Assembly: GCF_000425065.1 (NCBI RefSeq)
Contig: NZ_AULB01000037.1
Span: forward strand, 1 to 64,000
Length of the DNA stretch: 64,000 bases
Reading direction: 5' to 3'
Source of the DNA: Actinomadura rifamycini DSM 43936
GTDB lineage: Bacteria > Actinomycetota > Actinomycetes > Streptosporangiales > Streptosporangiaceae
Shown here one piece after another: positions 41,027 through 49,261 of the stretch. The notes under the pieces were generated by a model. The model did no database searches, was not told where the DNA came from, and saw nothing but the letters and a program-made list of their open reading frames with translations. The translations under genes were made by a program, and so were the position numbers. Positions within the stretch are counted from its first letter, which is position 1. Every line of letters begins with the position of its first letter.

Positions 41027-41581
41027 TCACTTGCAGGCCGACAATTCGCCCTGGACGCGGTGCACGGCCTCGATGAGGTGCGGCGACGACGTCGTGATGG
41101 ACCGGGTGACGAGGTGGCCGTCCCCGTATCGGGACAGAATCTCTGAGAGCCGCTTCTCTACGGGCAACGCGTCGCCGTCCGGACTTGTGGTCATGTCGCA
41201 GTAGATCAGCGCGTCCGTGAGCTGGGGAGCGTCGTCGCCGAACTCCGCCGTGAGAGCGTCGGCAACGCCTCTCTCGCGAGCCTCCACGACCGCGCACGAA
41301 TGGTGTGCCACGAGTCGGCACAAATGTTCGTCGGCGCCGTGGACGTCCCGCAGGAAACGGGCTCCGTCGAGCGGGTGAAACCCGGTGACCGCGAGATCGG
41401 GGGCGTATCCGACGTCATGCAGCCACGCGGCGGCCTCAAGCAGGTCGCCACGGTCACCGAGGATCGGCGCGAGGGTGCGGGCCTGCCGGGCAACGCCCTG
41501 CGTGTGCGCCCACCGGCGCGGCAACGGGCTCTCAAGGTGGTGACGTGCGATCTCTCGGGCCCATGTGGCAGTGCTGTCCAT
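41027..41581 (-). CDS. HD-domain phosphohydrolase
   Basis: 184 aa. RRWAHTQGVARQA (His), AAAWLHDVGYAPD (HD pair) and LIYCDMTTSPDG (Asp) form the metal-binding set of HD hydrolases. Such proteins cleave nucleotides or cyclic nucleotides. It is convergent with the NUDIX gene (stop codons 6 bases apart) and downstream of the double GntR regulator. ATG at 41581 is chosen because the domain begins 25 residues later. Confidence 0.85.
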   Translation of the reverse strand: MDSTATWAREIARHHLESPLPRRWAHTQGVARQARTLAPILGDRGDLLEAAAWLHDVGYAPDLAVTGFHPLDGARFLRDVHGADEHLCRLVAHHSCAVVEARERGVADALTAEFGDDAPQLTDALIYCDMTTSPDGDALPVEKRLSEILSRYGDGHLVTRSITTSSPHLIEAVHRVQGELSACK

Positions 41582-41630
41582 GTCTTCGACGCTACGGGCC
41601 CGACGCCGGACTTCCACGGACGTGCACAGA

Positions 41631-42080
41631 TCATCTGGGGACGTCTCGACGGAGGTAGCGTCCCTTGCCGCGCACGCATTCGGCCAACCCGGCGGCCTCC
41701 AACTCGGCGAGCGCCCGCCGCGCTGTGTACCGGGCGACGCCGTACCGCTCGCAGATCCGGGCCTCACTGGGCAGAGCCGTCCCGTCCGGGAGCGCGCCCT
41801 TCTCGATCTGTGCCCGGAGATCAGCGGCGATGCGCTCGTACACGGGACGAGCGCGGTGGGGCGAGACGGGACGCACGAACCTTCCCACGCCCGTGACGAC
41901 CACGATCAAGCCCTCCTCCTGGAGCACGTCCAGCGCCCGCCGCAGGGTGTTGCGGGCCACGCCGAACTCCCTGCTCAACTCGTGCTCTCCCGGCAACGGG
42001 GTCCCCGCCCGGTAAGTGCCGTCCGCGACCCGTTCCAGGAGAGTCGCCGCGATCTCGCGGTAGGCGCCCCAAGCGGCCAT
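41631..42080 (-). CDS. Tandem double GntR winged-helix regulator
   Basis: 149 aa, made of two GntR-type DNA-binding domains and nothing else: residues about 7-70 (LPGEHELSREFGVARNTLRR) and about 78-145 (LPSEARICERYGVARYTARR). There is no FCD, UTRA or aminotransferase effector domain. A single chain could thus recognise a direct-repeat or pseudo-palindromic site by itself. The ATG has GGGGGAC upstream. It precedes the HD gene by 49 bases on the same strand. Confidence 0.85.
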   Translation of the reverse strand: MAAWGAYREIAATLLERVADGTYRAGTPLPGEHELSREFGVARNTLRRALDVLQEEGLIVVVTGVGRFVRPVSPHRARPVYERIAADLRAQIEKGALPDGTALPSEARICERYGVARYTARRALAELEAAGLAECVRGKGRYLRRDVPR

Positions 42081-42250
42081 GTCGTCCCCCTATGCCCGCA
42101 GGCGAGGCCCTGAGCGTTCGCTCCGGGCCCCACCTTGCCCTTTTCGGCGCTCACGGCAGGAACCCACCGCTCCGCCGCGCCGGTCTCTGAGTGCCGAGGG
42201 CGCACCGGCGGCGGGCGCCGGGGGGCGCCCGTGCCGTCCGACATGCCGAC

Positions 42251-42610
42251 TCAAAGCCCCCACTCCATGGGGATCGGGTCGCGCCGCGCGAGCCTGCTCT
42301 TGATGCGCACGATCGCGTCCGTGACCCGGTCGGCTTCGGCGAGCGGTTCGCCGTCCGAGCCGAAGAACCAGAGGTGGCCGCCGTCCCGGTCGTACGGACG
42401 GCACGTGATCAGGTCGGACGGCACCGGGTCGTCCGGGCGGCACCCGGCGGTGTCCTCGTTGCGGACCCGCATCCCTTCGCGGGTCATCTCGACCTCGAAC
42501 CGCTGCACCTGCAAGCGGACCGTGAGGGCGGCCAACTGCGCCTCGGCCACGCTCGATCCGGTGACGGCGCCCGGTACGGTGGCGGGCTCTCGAGGCCGAT
42601 CGATGGACAT
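42251..42610 (-). CDS. Small protein of unknown function, 119 aa
   Basis: ATG at 42610 behind AGGAGGTTTC, one of the best ribosome sites in the window. The chain has an N-terminal helix region (AEAQLAALTVRLQVQRFEV) and a C-terminal part DGGHLWFFGSDGEPLAEADR, giving a mixed alpha/beta soluble protein. No family recognised. It is divergent from HTH-PLD paralog 2 and may belong to the same regulon. Confidence 0.7.
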   Translation of the reverse strand: MSIDRPREPATVPGAVTGSSVAEAQLAALTVRLQVQRFEVEMTREGMRVRNEDTAGCRPDDPVPSDLITCRPYDRDGGHLWFFGSDGEPLAEADRVTDAIVRIKSRLARRDPIPMEWGL

Positions 42611-42730
42611 GAAACCTCCTGCACACGAGGTCACGCGGTCGGGGGTCGACGGGCCGGCAGCCGCGAGTGCGGCCCTTCGGCCATGTTGAGCAGCCTCGTT
42701 CGAGGCGTGGGACCTCTCCAGCGACAACCG

Positions 42731-42746
42731 GGGACGTCTTGGGACG
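42731..42746. promoter_or_regulatory. Shared motif upstream of HTH-PLD gene 2
   Basis: GGGACGTCTTGGGACG, containing GGGACG twice in tandem at 10-bp spacing. It matches the site at 39762-39777 in inverted orientation and is followed by TGTTAGCGT, a possible -10 region. Confidence 0.6.
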
Positions 42747-42788
42747 TCTCCTGTTAGCGTCGTTCTCGCCCGCATCTCCGGAGGTTCG

Positions 42789-43520
42789 GTGAACGACTTG
42801 TTGAGACGCGCCCTTGCCGACGCGCGCCTGGCTGAAGCCGACGTTGCGGCTCGCTTGGGCGTCGACCCGAAGACCGTCCGCCGGTGGGTCACCGGACGGG
42901 CGCCCTACCCGCGCAACCGCGCACGGATCGCGGACCTTCTCGGCCGCGACGAGGGCGACTTGTGGCCCCGACTCGCCGTTCCGGACGTCCGGGAGGAGCC
43001 GCCGGTAGCCGAAATCCGGACCACCTACCCGCACCGCTGGGCCGTCCCTCGTCCTGTCTGGCACCAACTCTTCCGCAACGCCCGAACGGACATCGGCGTC
43101 CTGGTCTACGCGGGCCTCTTTCTCGCCGAGGACACCGGCATCATGCGCGTGCTCGCCGAGAAGGCCAACGCCGGTGTCAGGACCCGGATCCTGCTCGGGG
43201 ACCCGGACGGTGCATGCGTTGCCGAACGAGGGAGCGACGAGGGCGTGGGCGAGTCGCTCGCCGCGAAGATCCGCAACGCCCTCGTCCACTACAAGGCTCT
43301 TCGAGAGGTCTACGGCGCAGAGATCCGACTCCACGACACCGTGCTCTACAACTCGATCTACCGAGCCGACGACGACCTGCTGATCAACTCCCACGCCTTC
43401 GGCATCGCCGCGTCCCACGCCCCAGTGCTGCATGTCCGCCGTGCCGAGGACGGTGACATGGCGAGCACGTACCTCGAAAGCTTCGAACGCGTCTGGGAAA
43501 ACGCTTCGCCGGTCGGATAA
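42789..43520 (+). CDS. HTH protein with degenerate PLD-like domain, paralog 2
   Basis: 243 aa, colinear with the protein at 39794 over its whole length (for example YPHRWAVPR, GVLVYAGLFLAEDTG, RILLGDPD, VLYNSIYRADDD). The HTH is LAEADVAARLGVDPKTVRRW. The PLD-like motif has IRLHDTVLYNS, again lacking the catalytic Lys. GTG start with CGGAGG 6 bases upstream. No NUDIX gene follows, so this copy is monocistronic. Confidence 0.82.
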   Translation: MNDLLRRALADARLAEADVAARLGVDPKTVRRWVTGRAPYPRNRARIADLLGRDEGDLWPRLAVPDVREEPPVAEIRTTYPHRWAVPRPVWHQLFRNARTDIGVLVYAGLFLAEDTGIMRVLAEKANAGVRTRILLGDPDGACVAERGSDEGVGESLAAKIRNALVHYKALREVYGAEIRLHDTVLYNSIYRADDDLLINSHAFGIAASHAPVLHVRRAEDGDMASTYLESFERVWENASPVG

Positions 43521-43723
43521 CGGCCGCAACACCTGGGCGACGCGGGTCGGCTGCTCCCTGAACGGGGGTCCAGGACGGTCGCGGATCTTGCTTCCGAGCG
43601 TACGGCTCAGGACATCCTTGCGAGGCTCGGACGACTGGCGCGCCCTCGCGCGCGCTATCGGGGGCCGGGACGGCTGAGCGGGCTGGGGCTCTTCGCGGGT
43701 GTGGGGGGCGTTAGGGTTCGCGC

Positions 43724-44314
43724 GTGAGTTTGAAACTGCGCCGGGTCGGGCTGCCGCATGTGCGGACGTTGGTGGGGCTGGCCGATGGGCTGTGGACGGG
43801 CGAGGGTGTTCGGCTCGGGCTCGTCGGGGCCGGGTGGCTGGCTGCGGACGAGAAGGTCGCCTGGACGCACGGGGACGCGCTGGAGATCGGGGACGGCTGG
43901 GAGCTGGAGCTCGGCGCGGTGCCGCCGGAACCCGACTCGTTCGTCGTGCTGCCGTTCGCCCTGCTGTGGCCGCCGGTGCCGGTGGACGGGGAAGAGCGCG
44001 ACCTCGACGAGGACGACGAGGACGACGAGGACGATCTCGACGAGGACTACGGGGACGACTGGGAGCGGCTGCCGGAGGCGGGGGCCGCGGAGTTCGGGGC
44101 GGAGTTCCTGCGGGTGCGGGGGCTGGTCGAGGGGCTGATCGGGCCGCCCGCGAGCGTGCACGGGGACCTCGCGCAGGGGGTGCGCTGGGACGTCTGGGAG
44201 CGCGGGGCGACCGTGTTCACCCTGTTCGCCCAGGACGACGTCCCCTCCTACTCCCACTACGACCGCCTCGCCCTCGGCGTCTGGGACGCGGCGGGCTGGA
44301 CGCCTCCCGAGTGA
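43724..44314 (+). CDS. Unknown acidic protein, 196 aa
   Basis: GTG at 43724; TTAGGGTT stands about 6 bases before it, suggesting a leaderless mRNA. The N-terminal half has beta-type hydrophobic segments, and residues about 90-107 are a run of Asp/Glu (DLDEDDEDDEDDLDEDYGDD) encoded by GACGAG repeats. The C-terminal part is mixed. No family recognised and no membrane segment. Confidence 0.65.
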   Translation: MSLKLRRVGLPHVRTLVGLADGLWTGEGVRLGLVGAGWLAADEKVAWTHGDALEIGDGWELELGAVPPEPDSFVVLPFALLWPPVPVDGEERDLDEDDEDDEDDLDEDYGDDWERLPEAGAAEFGAEFLRVRGLVEGLIGPPASVHGDLAQGVRWDVWERGATVFTLFAQDDVPSYSHYDRLALGVWDAAGWTPPE

Positions 44315-44343
44315 CGCCCGCGCCCGCTGGTAGGCTGGCGGGC

Positions 44344-44400
44344 ATGTCAGCCGCTTCGTGCGCGGCCGCTTGTGCGGCAGTGACCAGGACGTCCCGCTAG
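44344..44400 (+). CDS. 18-aa leader peptide ahead of MFS exporter
   Basis: MSAASCAAACAAVTRTSR, then TAG. TAGGCT lies 8 bases before the ATG, so translation probably starts at the transcript's 5' end. The stop codon lies in the loop of the hairpin at 44389-44411, and an alternative pairing partner follows at 44436-44443. This is the classical layout of a ribosome-sensing leader. The peptide has two Cys and ends Thr-Ser-Arg. Confidence 0.55.
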   Translation: MSAASCAAACAAVTRTSR

Positions 44401-44443
44401 CGGCGGGACGTTCGGCTCACAGCACCCCCTTCCTGGAACGTCC
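44389..44443 (+). promoter_or_regulatory. Attenuator-like alternative hairpins upstream of the MFS gene
   Basis: Segment 1 ACGTCCCGC (44389-44397) pairs with segment 2 GCGGGACGT (44403-44411). Segment 2 GGACGTTC (44406-44413) can instead pair with segment 3 GAACGTCC (44436-44443). A further TGCTC/GAGCA pairing near 44480-44510 could cover the GGAG ribosome site of the exporter. Confidence 0.5.
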
Positions 44444-44514
44444 AGTCGCTTCGTGATCAGTCCGGAGCGGCCTTTCGTGCTGCTCGGAAACTCTCCAGAG
44501 CGACGGAGCACCCG

Positions 44515-45924
44515 ATGCTTTCAGGCGTCACTTCTTCCCGCGGGCAAAGCCCGTCTCCCACGCGCGCGTGGCTCGTGCTGGGCACGATGTCCATGCTGCA
44601 GTTCTTCATCGCGGTCGACGTGACCGTGGTCAACATCGCGCTGCCGTCGATCGGCGCGGACCTCGGCGTCGACGGGCACTCGCTGACCTGGGTGGTGGTC
44701 GGCTACACCATCACCGGCGGCGGGTTGCTGATGCTCGGCGGCCGCCTCGGCGACCTGCTGGGCCGCCGCCGCACCCTGGTGGCCGGCACGACGCTGTTCG
44801 GGGCGGCCTCGCTGCTGGCGGGGCTGGCGCCCACGTTCCCGGTGCTGGTGGCCGCGCGCCTCGTCCAGGGGGCGGGCGAGGCCGTCGCGCTCCCGGCGGC
44901 GATGGCGACCATCGTGCTGATGTTCCCCGAGGGGCCGCGCCGGTCGCGGGCCCTGAGCGTGTGGGCCGCGGTCGCCAGCTGCGGGCTGGTGCTCGGGTTC
45001 GCCCTCTCCGGGATCATCACCGCCCACCTGGGCTGGCGCTGGATCTTCCTGATCTCGGTGCCGTTCATCCTGGTCGTGCTCGTGGCCGCGCTCGTGCTCG
45101 TCCGGGCCGACCGTCCCGCTCCGCGCGGACGGACCCGGCTGGACCTGCCGGGCGCTCTGCTGCTGACCGCGTGCCCGCTGCTGTTCACCTTCGCGGCGGT
45201 CGAGGCGGGCGAGTCCGGGACGAACCTGTGGGTGAGCCTGGCGGCGCTGGCCGGTGCGGTGCTGGCCGCGGCCGGGTTCGTGCGGGTCGAGTCGCGGTCC
45301 CCGAACCCGCTGGTGCCGCTCGCCTTCTTCGCCGACCGCGCCCGCGTGCGGGCGAACCTGACGACGATGCTGCTCAGCGGGGCGCTGTCGACCTCGTTCC
45401 TGCTGTTCACGTTCTACCTGCAGGACCGTCTCGGGATCGGTCCGCTGGGGGCCGGGCTCACCATGCTGCCGCTGGCCGTCGCGCTCATCGCGGCCTCCGT
45501 CCTCGTGCCGCGGCTGCTGGGCCGCTGGGGAGCGCGCGCGTGCGTGCTGACGGGCCTCGGGGCCGCGGCGGGCGCGATGGCGGTGATCGCGCTCGTGGCG
45601 GTTTCGGACGCGGGGGCGGCGTGGCTGCTGCCCGCGATGCTGCTGATCGCCGCCGGGATGGGCTTCGGGCTCGTGGGGCTCCAGTACATCGCGGTCAGCG
45701 GAACGACCGACGAGGACGCCGGGATCGCCTCGGGTGTCCAGCGGGCGGCCGACCAGCTCGGCGGGGCCGCCGGCGTGGCCGTCTACGTCGGGGTCGGGTT
45801 CGCCCCGGCCGTGCACGCCGGCGACCCGTTCCTGGTCGCCGCGGTCCTCGCCGTCGCCGGGCTGGCCGTCGGCGCCGTGATCGCCGGCCGAGCCCCGGTC
45901 GCCGGGGAGCCGCAGGCCGAGTAG
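44515..45924 (+). CDS. MFS drug exporter, DHA2 (14-helix) type
   Basis: 469 aa with about 14 membrane helices. QFFIAVDVTVVNIALPSIGA in helix 1 (motif D1), GGRLGDLLGRRRTLVAG (motif A) and a motif C-like stretch in helix 5 (GLVLGFALSGIITAHLGWRW) mark the EmrB/QacA group of proton-driven multidrug exporters. No TetR regulator is adjacent; control may instead come from the leader peptide and hairpins upstream. Confidence 0.93.
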   Translation: MLSGVTSSRGQSPSPTRAWLVLGTMSMLQFFIAVDVTVVNIALPSIGADLGVDGHSLTWVVVGYTITGGGLLMLGGRLGDLLGRRRTLVAGTTLFGAASLLAGLAPTFPVLVAARLVQGAGEAVALPAAMATIVLMFPEGPRRSRALSVWAAVASCGLVLGFALSGIITAHLGWRWIFLISVPFILVVLVAALVLVRADRPAPRGRTRLDLPGALLLTACPLLFTFAAVEAGESGTNLWVSLAALAGAVLAAAGFVRVESRSPNPLVPLAFFADRARVRANLTTMLLSGALSTSFLLFTFYLQDRLGIGPLGAGLTMLPLAVALIAASVLVPRLLGRWGARACVLTGLGAAAGAMAVIALVAVSDAGAAWLLPAMLLIAAGMGFGLVGLQYIAVSGTTDEDAGIASGVQRAADQLGGAAGVAVYVGVGFAPAVHAGDPFLVAAVLAVAGLAVGAVIAGRAPVAGEPQAE

Positions 45925-45930
45925 GAGACC

Positions 45931-45960
45931 GCGCCGCCACGCCCCCCGGCGTGGCGGCGC
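45931..45960. terminator. Bidirectional terminator between convergent genes
   Basis: GCGCCGCCACGCC, loop CCCC, GGCGTGGCGGCGC: a perfect 13-bp stem between the exporter stop (45924) and the kinase stop (46000). Confidence 0.7.
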
Positions 45961-45999
45961 GCTCGGTCGATGACGAGCGGGTGCGGACGGCGCCGTCGG

Positions 46000-47646
46000 T
46001 CAGGTCCAGCCGAAGGACCACAGTTGGGCGTGCTGGGAGCCGCACTCGAAGAGCCTCAGCCGATCCCCGTCGCGGTGGCGCCCCTTCCCGGCGACGCCCA
46101 GGCACAGCCGGTCACCGGTCGCGTGCCGGACGGAGAAACGGCCGTTGCCCTTCTTCTCGAGGTACCACATCTGGTTGTCGCCGGGACCCGGGTGGCACAC
46201 GCCCTCGGTGAGGGCCGCGCCCGGCACGCCGCCCTCGCGACCTGGTACGTCGAAGCAGTTGCGGGACTTGGAGTTGCGGACCACGAACAGGGAAGCGCCG
46301 CGCGGCCCCTTGCCCGGCCCCACCATGAGGTCCCACCTCTGGTTGTCCGGTGACGAGGTGTTGCAGTTCCATACGCGGACCGCGCTGCCGAGCCTGCCCC
46401 CATGGAGCCCCGGAATGTCGACGCACCTTCCGGCCTTGGGATTCTTCAGCATCACGCCGGTGACGGACGAGAACGTCGGATCCTGCGGCAGGGGCGTATC
46501 GGCCTTGCCGCCGGGCGTGGCGGGCGCCGGTTGCCCCGTGTTCCCGGTCGGCCGGCCGGCTTCGGTGCCGGACCCGTCGCCACCGCCGAGGAGGTGGGCG
46601 GTCGTGCTGGTCGCGGCCACCACGGTCGCCCCGACCGCCACCAGCATCCAGGGCCACGGCCGGCGCGGCGTCCTCGGGCCTTCCCCGGCACGGCCGGTCG
46701 GCCCGACGGACGAGTCCGCGGGGACGGCGTCGTGCACGGTCGTCCCGAGGCGCCAGGTGTCGTGGATGATGTCGGTGACCGTCTCGCGCTGGGCGTGCTC
46801 GCCCACGAACCGGGCCAGCAGGGCCTCGGCCGTCGGGCGGCGGCTCGGCTCCGGGTCGAGGGCGGACCGGATGACCGGCTCGAAGTCGGGCGGCAGCCCC
46901 GACAGGTCGTACGCGGCCTGCTGCGCTCGGGCGGCGAGGACCGCGGCGGAGCCCGTACCGAACGGGTTGCGCCCGGTCGCCGCGTAGGCGACGAGCGTCC
47001 CCCAGGCGAACACGTCGGCCGCGGTGCCGACCCGTTTCCCGAGCGCCTGCTCGGGAGCCATGTAGCCGCCGCTGCCGATGACGGCGCCCGTCCGGGTGTG
47101 GTGGTCGTCGGTGTCCAGGGCGCGCGAGATGCCGAAGTCGATCACGCGCGGCCCGTCGGCGGCCAGCAGCACGTTGCTCGGCTTGAGATCACGGTGCACC
47201 AGCCGGACGGCGTGGATCGCGGTCAAGGCGGCCGCCACCCCCGCCGCGAGGCTGCGCAGCGGCCCGAGCGGCAGGCCGCCGTGCGCGGTGACGTGCTCGC
47301 TGAGGGAGGGGCCGCGGATGTACTCGGTGACCAGGTAGGAGAGTTCGCCGTCCTCGCCGTGGTCGAGCACCTGCGCGGTGCAGAAGGGCGCGACCCGCCG
47401 GGCATGGGACACTTCGGAGTCGAACCGGGCACGGAATTCGGCGGATTCGGACCGGTCGGGACGGATCACCTTGACGGCGACCTTGCGGCCGGTGGCGGAG
47501 TCCAGCCCGAGGTAGACCACGCCCATGCCGCCCTCCCCGAGCCGGCCGAGCAGCCGGTGCCCGCCGACGGACGCGGGATCATGCGCTTCGAGGGAGTCCA
47601 CCCCGAGGTCGGCGCCCGGTTGCTCCTGCGGTAACGGCATGATCAC
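46000..47646 (-). CDS. Membrane Ser/Thr protein kinase with ricin-type lectin domain
   Basis: 548 aa. Kinase domain 30-290: LGRLGEGGMGVVYLG, Lys59, HRDLKPSN at 151-158, DFG at 170-172, APEQ at 197-200. A Pro/Thr-rich linker and one membrane helix (about 325-345, WMLVAVGATVVAATS) lead to an extracytoplasmic beta-trefoil lectin-like domain with QRW, QMW and QLW repeats and paired Cys. It probably senses sugars or wall fragments and phosphorylates cytoplasmic targets. GTG at 47646 is preferred over ATG 47640 because AAGGA lies 7 bases upstream. Confidence 0.9.
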   Translation of the reverse strand: MIMPLPQEQPGADLGVDSLEAHDPASVGGHRLLGRLGEGGMGVVYLGLDSATGRKVAVKVIRPDRSESAEFRARFDSEVSHARRVAPFCTAQVLDHGEDGELSYLVTEYIRGPSLSEHVTAHGGLPLGPLRSLAAGVAAALTAIHAVRLVHRDLKPSNVLLAADGPRVIDFGISRALDTDDHHTRTGAVIGSGGYMAPEQALGKRVGTAADVFAWGTLVAYAATGRNPFGTGSAAVLAARAQQAAYDLSGLPPDFEPVIRSALDPEPSRRPTAEALLARFVGEHAQRETVTDIIHDTWRLGTTVHDAVPADSSVGPTGRAGEGPRTPRRPWPWMLVAVGATVVAATSTTAHLLGGGDGSGTEAGRPTGNTGQPAPATPGGKADTPLPQDPTFSSVTGVMLKNPKAGRCVDIPGLHGGRLGSAVRVWNCNTSSPDNQRWDLMVGPGKGPRGASLFVVRNSKSRNCFDVPGREGGVPGAALTEGVCHPGPGDNQMWYLEKKGNGRFSVRHATGDRLCLGVAGKGRHRDGDRLRLFECGSQHAQLWSFGWT

Positions 47647-47807
47647 TGTCCATTCCTTCCCCACGGTCAGACGGATCGGAGCAACGGCGCCCTGCGCCGC
47701 CCCCCGGCGCAGGGTGATCACCACGTACGACGCCGCCCGTCCGGGGAAGGTTCGTCCGGACGATTCTCCAAGGGGTCGGGCGACAGACCGGTCAGGCGAA
47801 GAACCGG

Positions 47808-48671
47808 TTACTTGAGGAGGCGGGAGAGGCGGCGGTCGGCCAGGGGTTTGCCGCCCGTCTGGCAGGTGGGGCAGTACTGGAGGGACGAGTCGGCGAAGGA
47901 GACCTCGCGGACGGTGTCGCCGCAAACGGGGCATTTCTCGCCGGTGCGGCCGTGGACGCGGAGGCCGGTCTTCTTCTCGCCCTTGAGGTTGCGGGCTTCG
48001 AGGCCGCGGGAGCGCTCGACGGCGTCGCGCAGGGTCGTGACGATCGCGTCGTGCAGGGCGGCGACCTCGGTGTCGTCGAGGGTGGCGGCGATCTTGAAGG
48101 GGGACGTGCGGGCGGCGTGCAGGACCTCGTCGGAGTAGGCGTTGCCGATGCCCGCGACGACCTTCTGGTCGCGCAGGAGGCCCTTGATCTGCGTGCGCTT
48201 GCCGCCGACGATCTCGCGGAGGGCGTCGACGGTGAACGCGTCGTCGAGGGGGTCGGGGCCGAGGGCGGCGATGCCCGGGACGTCGGACGGGTCGCGGACG
48301 ACGTAGACGGCGAGGCCCTTCTTCGTGCCGGCCTCGGTGAGGTCGAAGCCGGAGCCGTCGTCGAGGTGCAGGCGGAGGGCGAGCGGGTTCTTGGCGGAGG
48401 GCCGCGCCGGTTTGGCGGGCAGCTCGTCGTGCCAGCGGAGCCAGCCGGCGCGGGCCAGGTGGATCACGAGGTGGACGCCGTCGACGTCGAGGTCGATGAA
48501 CTTGCCGTGCCGGGCCGCGGCGGTGATCGTGAGGCCGCCGAGGGCGGTGATCGGCGGGTCGTAGGTCTTGAGCGCGGAGATGGCGAGAACATCGACGCGG
48601 GCGACGACGCGGCCGACCGCGCGCTCGCGCAGGAAGGACGTCAGCGCCTCGACCTCTGGCAACTCGGGCAT
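47808..48671 (-). CDS. Fpg/Nei-family DNA glycosylase
   Basis: 287 aa. MPELPEVEAL supplies the catalytic Pro2 and Glu3, Lys57 lies in ARHGKF, GIGNAYSDEVLHAA is the helix-two-turn-helix region and CPVCG...YCPTCQTGG the C-terminal zinc finger. It removes oxidised bases and nicks the DNA by beta/delta elimination. Substrate choice between formamidopyrimidine/8-oxoG and oxidised pyrimidines cannot be settled. ATG at 48671. Confidence 0.92.
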   Translation of the reverse strand: MPELPEVEALTSFLRERAVGRVVARVDVLAISALKTYDPPITALGGLTITAAARHGKFIDLDVDGVHLVIHLARAGWLRWHDELPAKPARPSAKNPLALRLHLDDGSGFDLTEAGTKKGLAVYVVRDPSDVPGIAALGPDPLDDAFTVDALREIVGGKRTQIKGLLRDQKVVAGIGNAYSDEVLHAARTSPFKIAATLDDTEVAALHDAIVTTLRDAVERSRGLEARNLKGEKKTGLRVHGRTGEKCPVCGDTVREVSFADSSLQYCPTCQTGGKPLADRRLSRLLK

Positions 48672-48697
48672 GGGACCAGTATCGGTGATGGGGACGA

Positions 48698-48837
48698 CTG
48701 TCCACACCCCTGTGGAAAGCTGTGGATAACTCTGTGCACAACCGGGCGGGTGGGGCCCCTTCGGCGACGATACGTCCACAAACGCCGACATATCGCGGGG
48801 GAATGACTAGTCACTTCGACGCACAGGCTGTGGATAA
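48698..48837. promoter_or_regulatory. Cluster of DnaA-box-like sites
   Basis: Six sites in 140 bases: CTGTCCACA (48698), TGTGGAAAG (48711), TGTGGATAA (48721), TGTGCACAA (48733), ACGTCCACA (48772) and TGTGGATAA (48829). The two TGTGGATAA copies are perfect inverse matches to TTATCCACA. No dnaA, dnaN or parAB genes are near, so this is either a titration/regulatory cluster or DnaA control of the flanking genes. Confidence 0.6.
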
Positions 48838-48917
48838 CTTTCGTACAGGGAGCCCTCTTTTCGGCGCGCGCGCAGAGTGTCGTCTTGCACGGCGGAGGGT
48901 GTGACGGGGATCTCGAA

Positions 48918-48997
48918 ATAACCCCTAGGGGGTACGGGTTGCCAGGGGTGTCCGGTTATGGCAGCATGACGACAGCGAGATACCCCCAGGGGGTACA
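48918..48997 (+). promoter_or_regulatory. CsoR-type operators of the copper operon
   Basis: ATAACCCCTAGGGGGTAC at 48918 and GATACCCCCAGGGGGTAC at 48979 have the C-run/G-run palindrome bound by copper sensor CsoR. They flank TTGCCA (48939-48944) and, 17 bases on, CAGCAT, a plausible promoter. No csoR gene is in the window. Confidence 0.8.
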
Positions 48998-49016
48998 AGT
49001 GAGGGAGGAACCCGAG

Positions 49017-49223
49017 ATGAGCACGAGCACCTACACCGTCGCCGGGATGACCTGCGGGCACTGCGTCAGCGCGGTCACCGAGGAGGTCGGCCAGGTCGCG
49101 GGCGTCACGAACGTGGACGTCGACCTGAAGGCCGGCACGGTGACCGTGACGAGCGAGGCCCCCGTCGACGTCGAGCTCATCCGGGCCGCCGTGGACGAGG
49201 CCGGCTACGAACTGAAGGCGTAA
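49017..49223 (+). CDS. copZ: Copper chaperone CopZ (HMA domain)
   Basis: 68 aa, a single heavy-metal-associated domain: YTVAGMTCGHCVSAVTEEV with the CxxC copper site and a beta-alpha-beta-beta-alpha-beta pattern. It carries Cu(I) in the cytoplasm to the P-type ATPase. ATG at 49017 follows GAGGGAGGAA. First gene of the CsoR-type operon. Confidence 0.93.
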   Translation: MSTSTYTVAGMTCGHCVSAVTEEVGQVAGVTNVDVDLKAGTVTVTSEAPVDVELIRAAVDEAGYELKA

Positions 49224-49261
49224 GCGGCCGCGGCCGCGATCAGCGAGCGGAGTTGAACGGT

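Noticed and set aside
43999..44050. GACGAG microsatellite
   Set aside because: It encodes an Asp/Glu run within a continuous reading frame.
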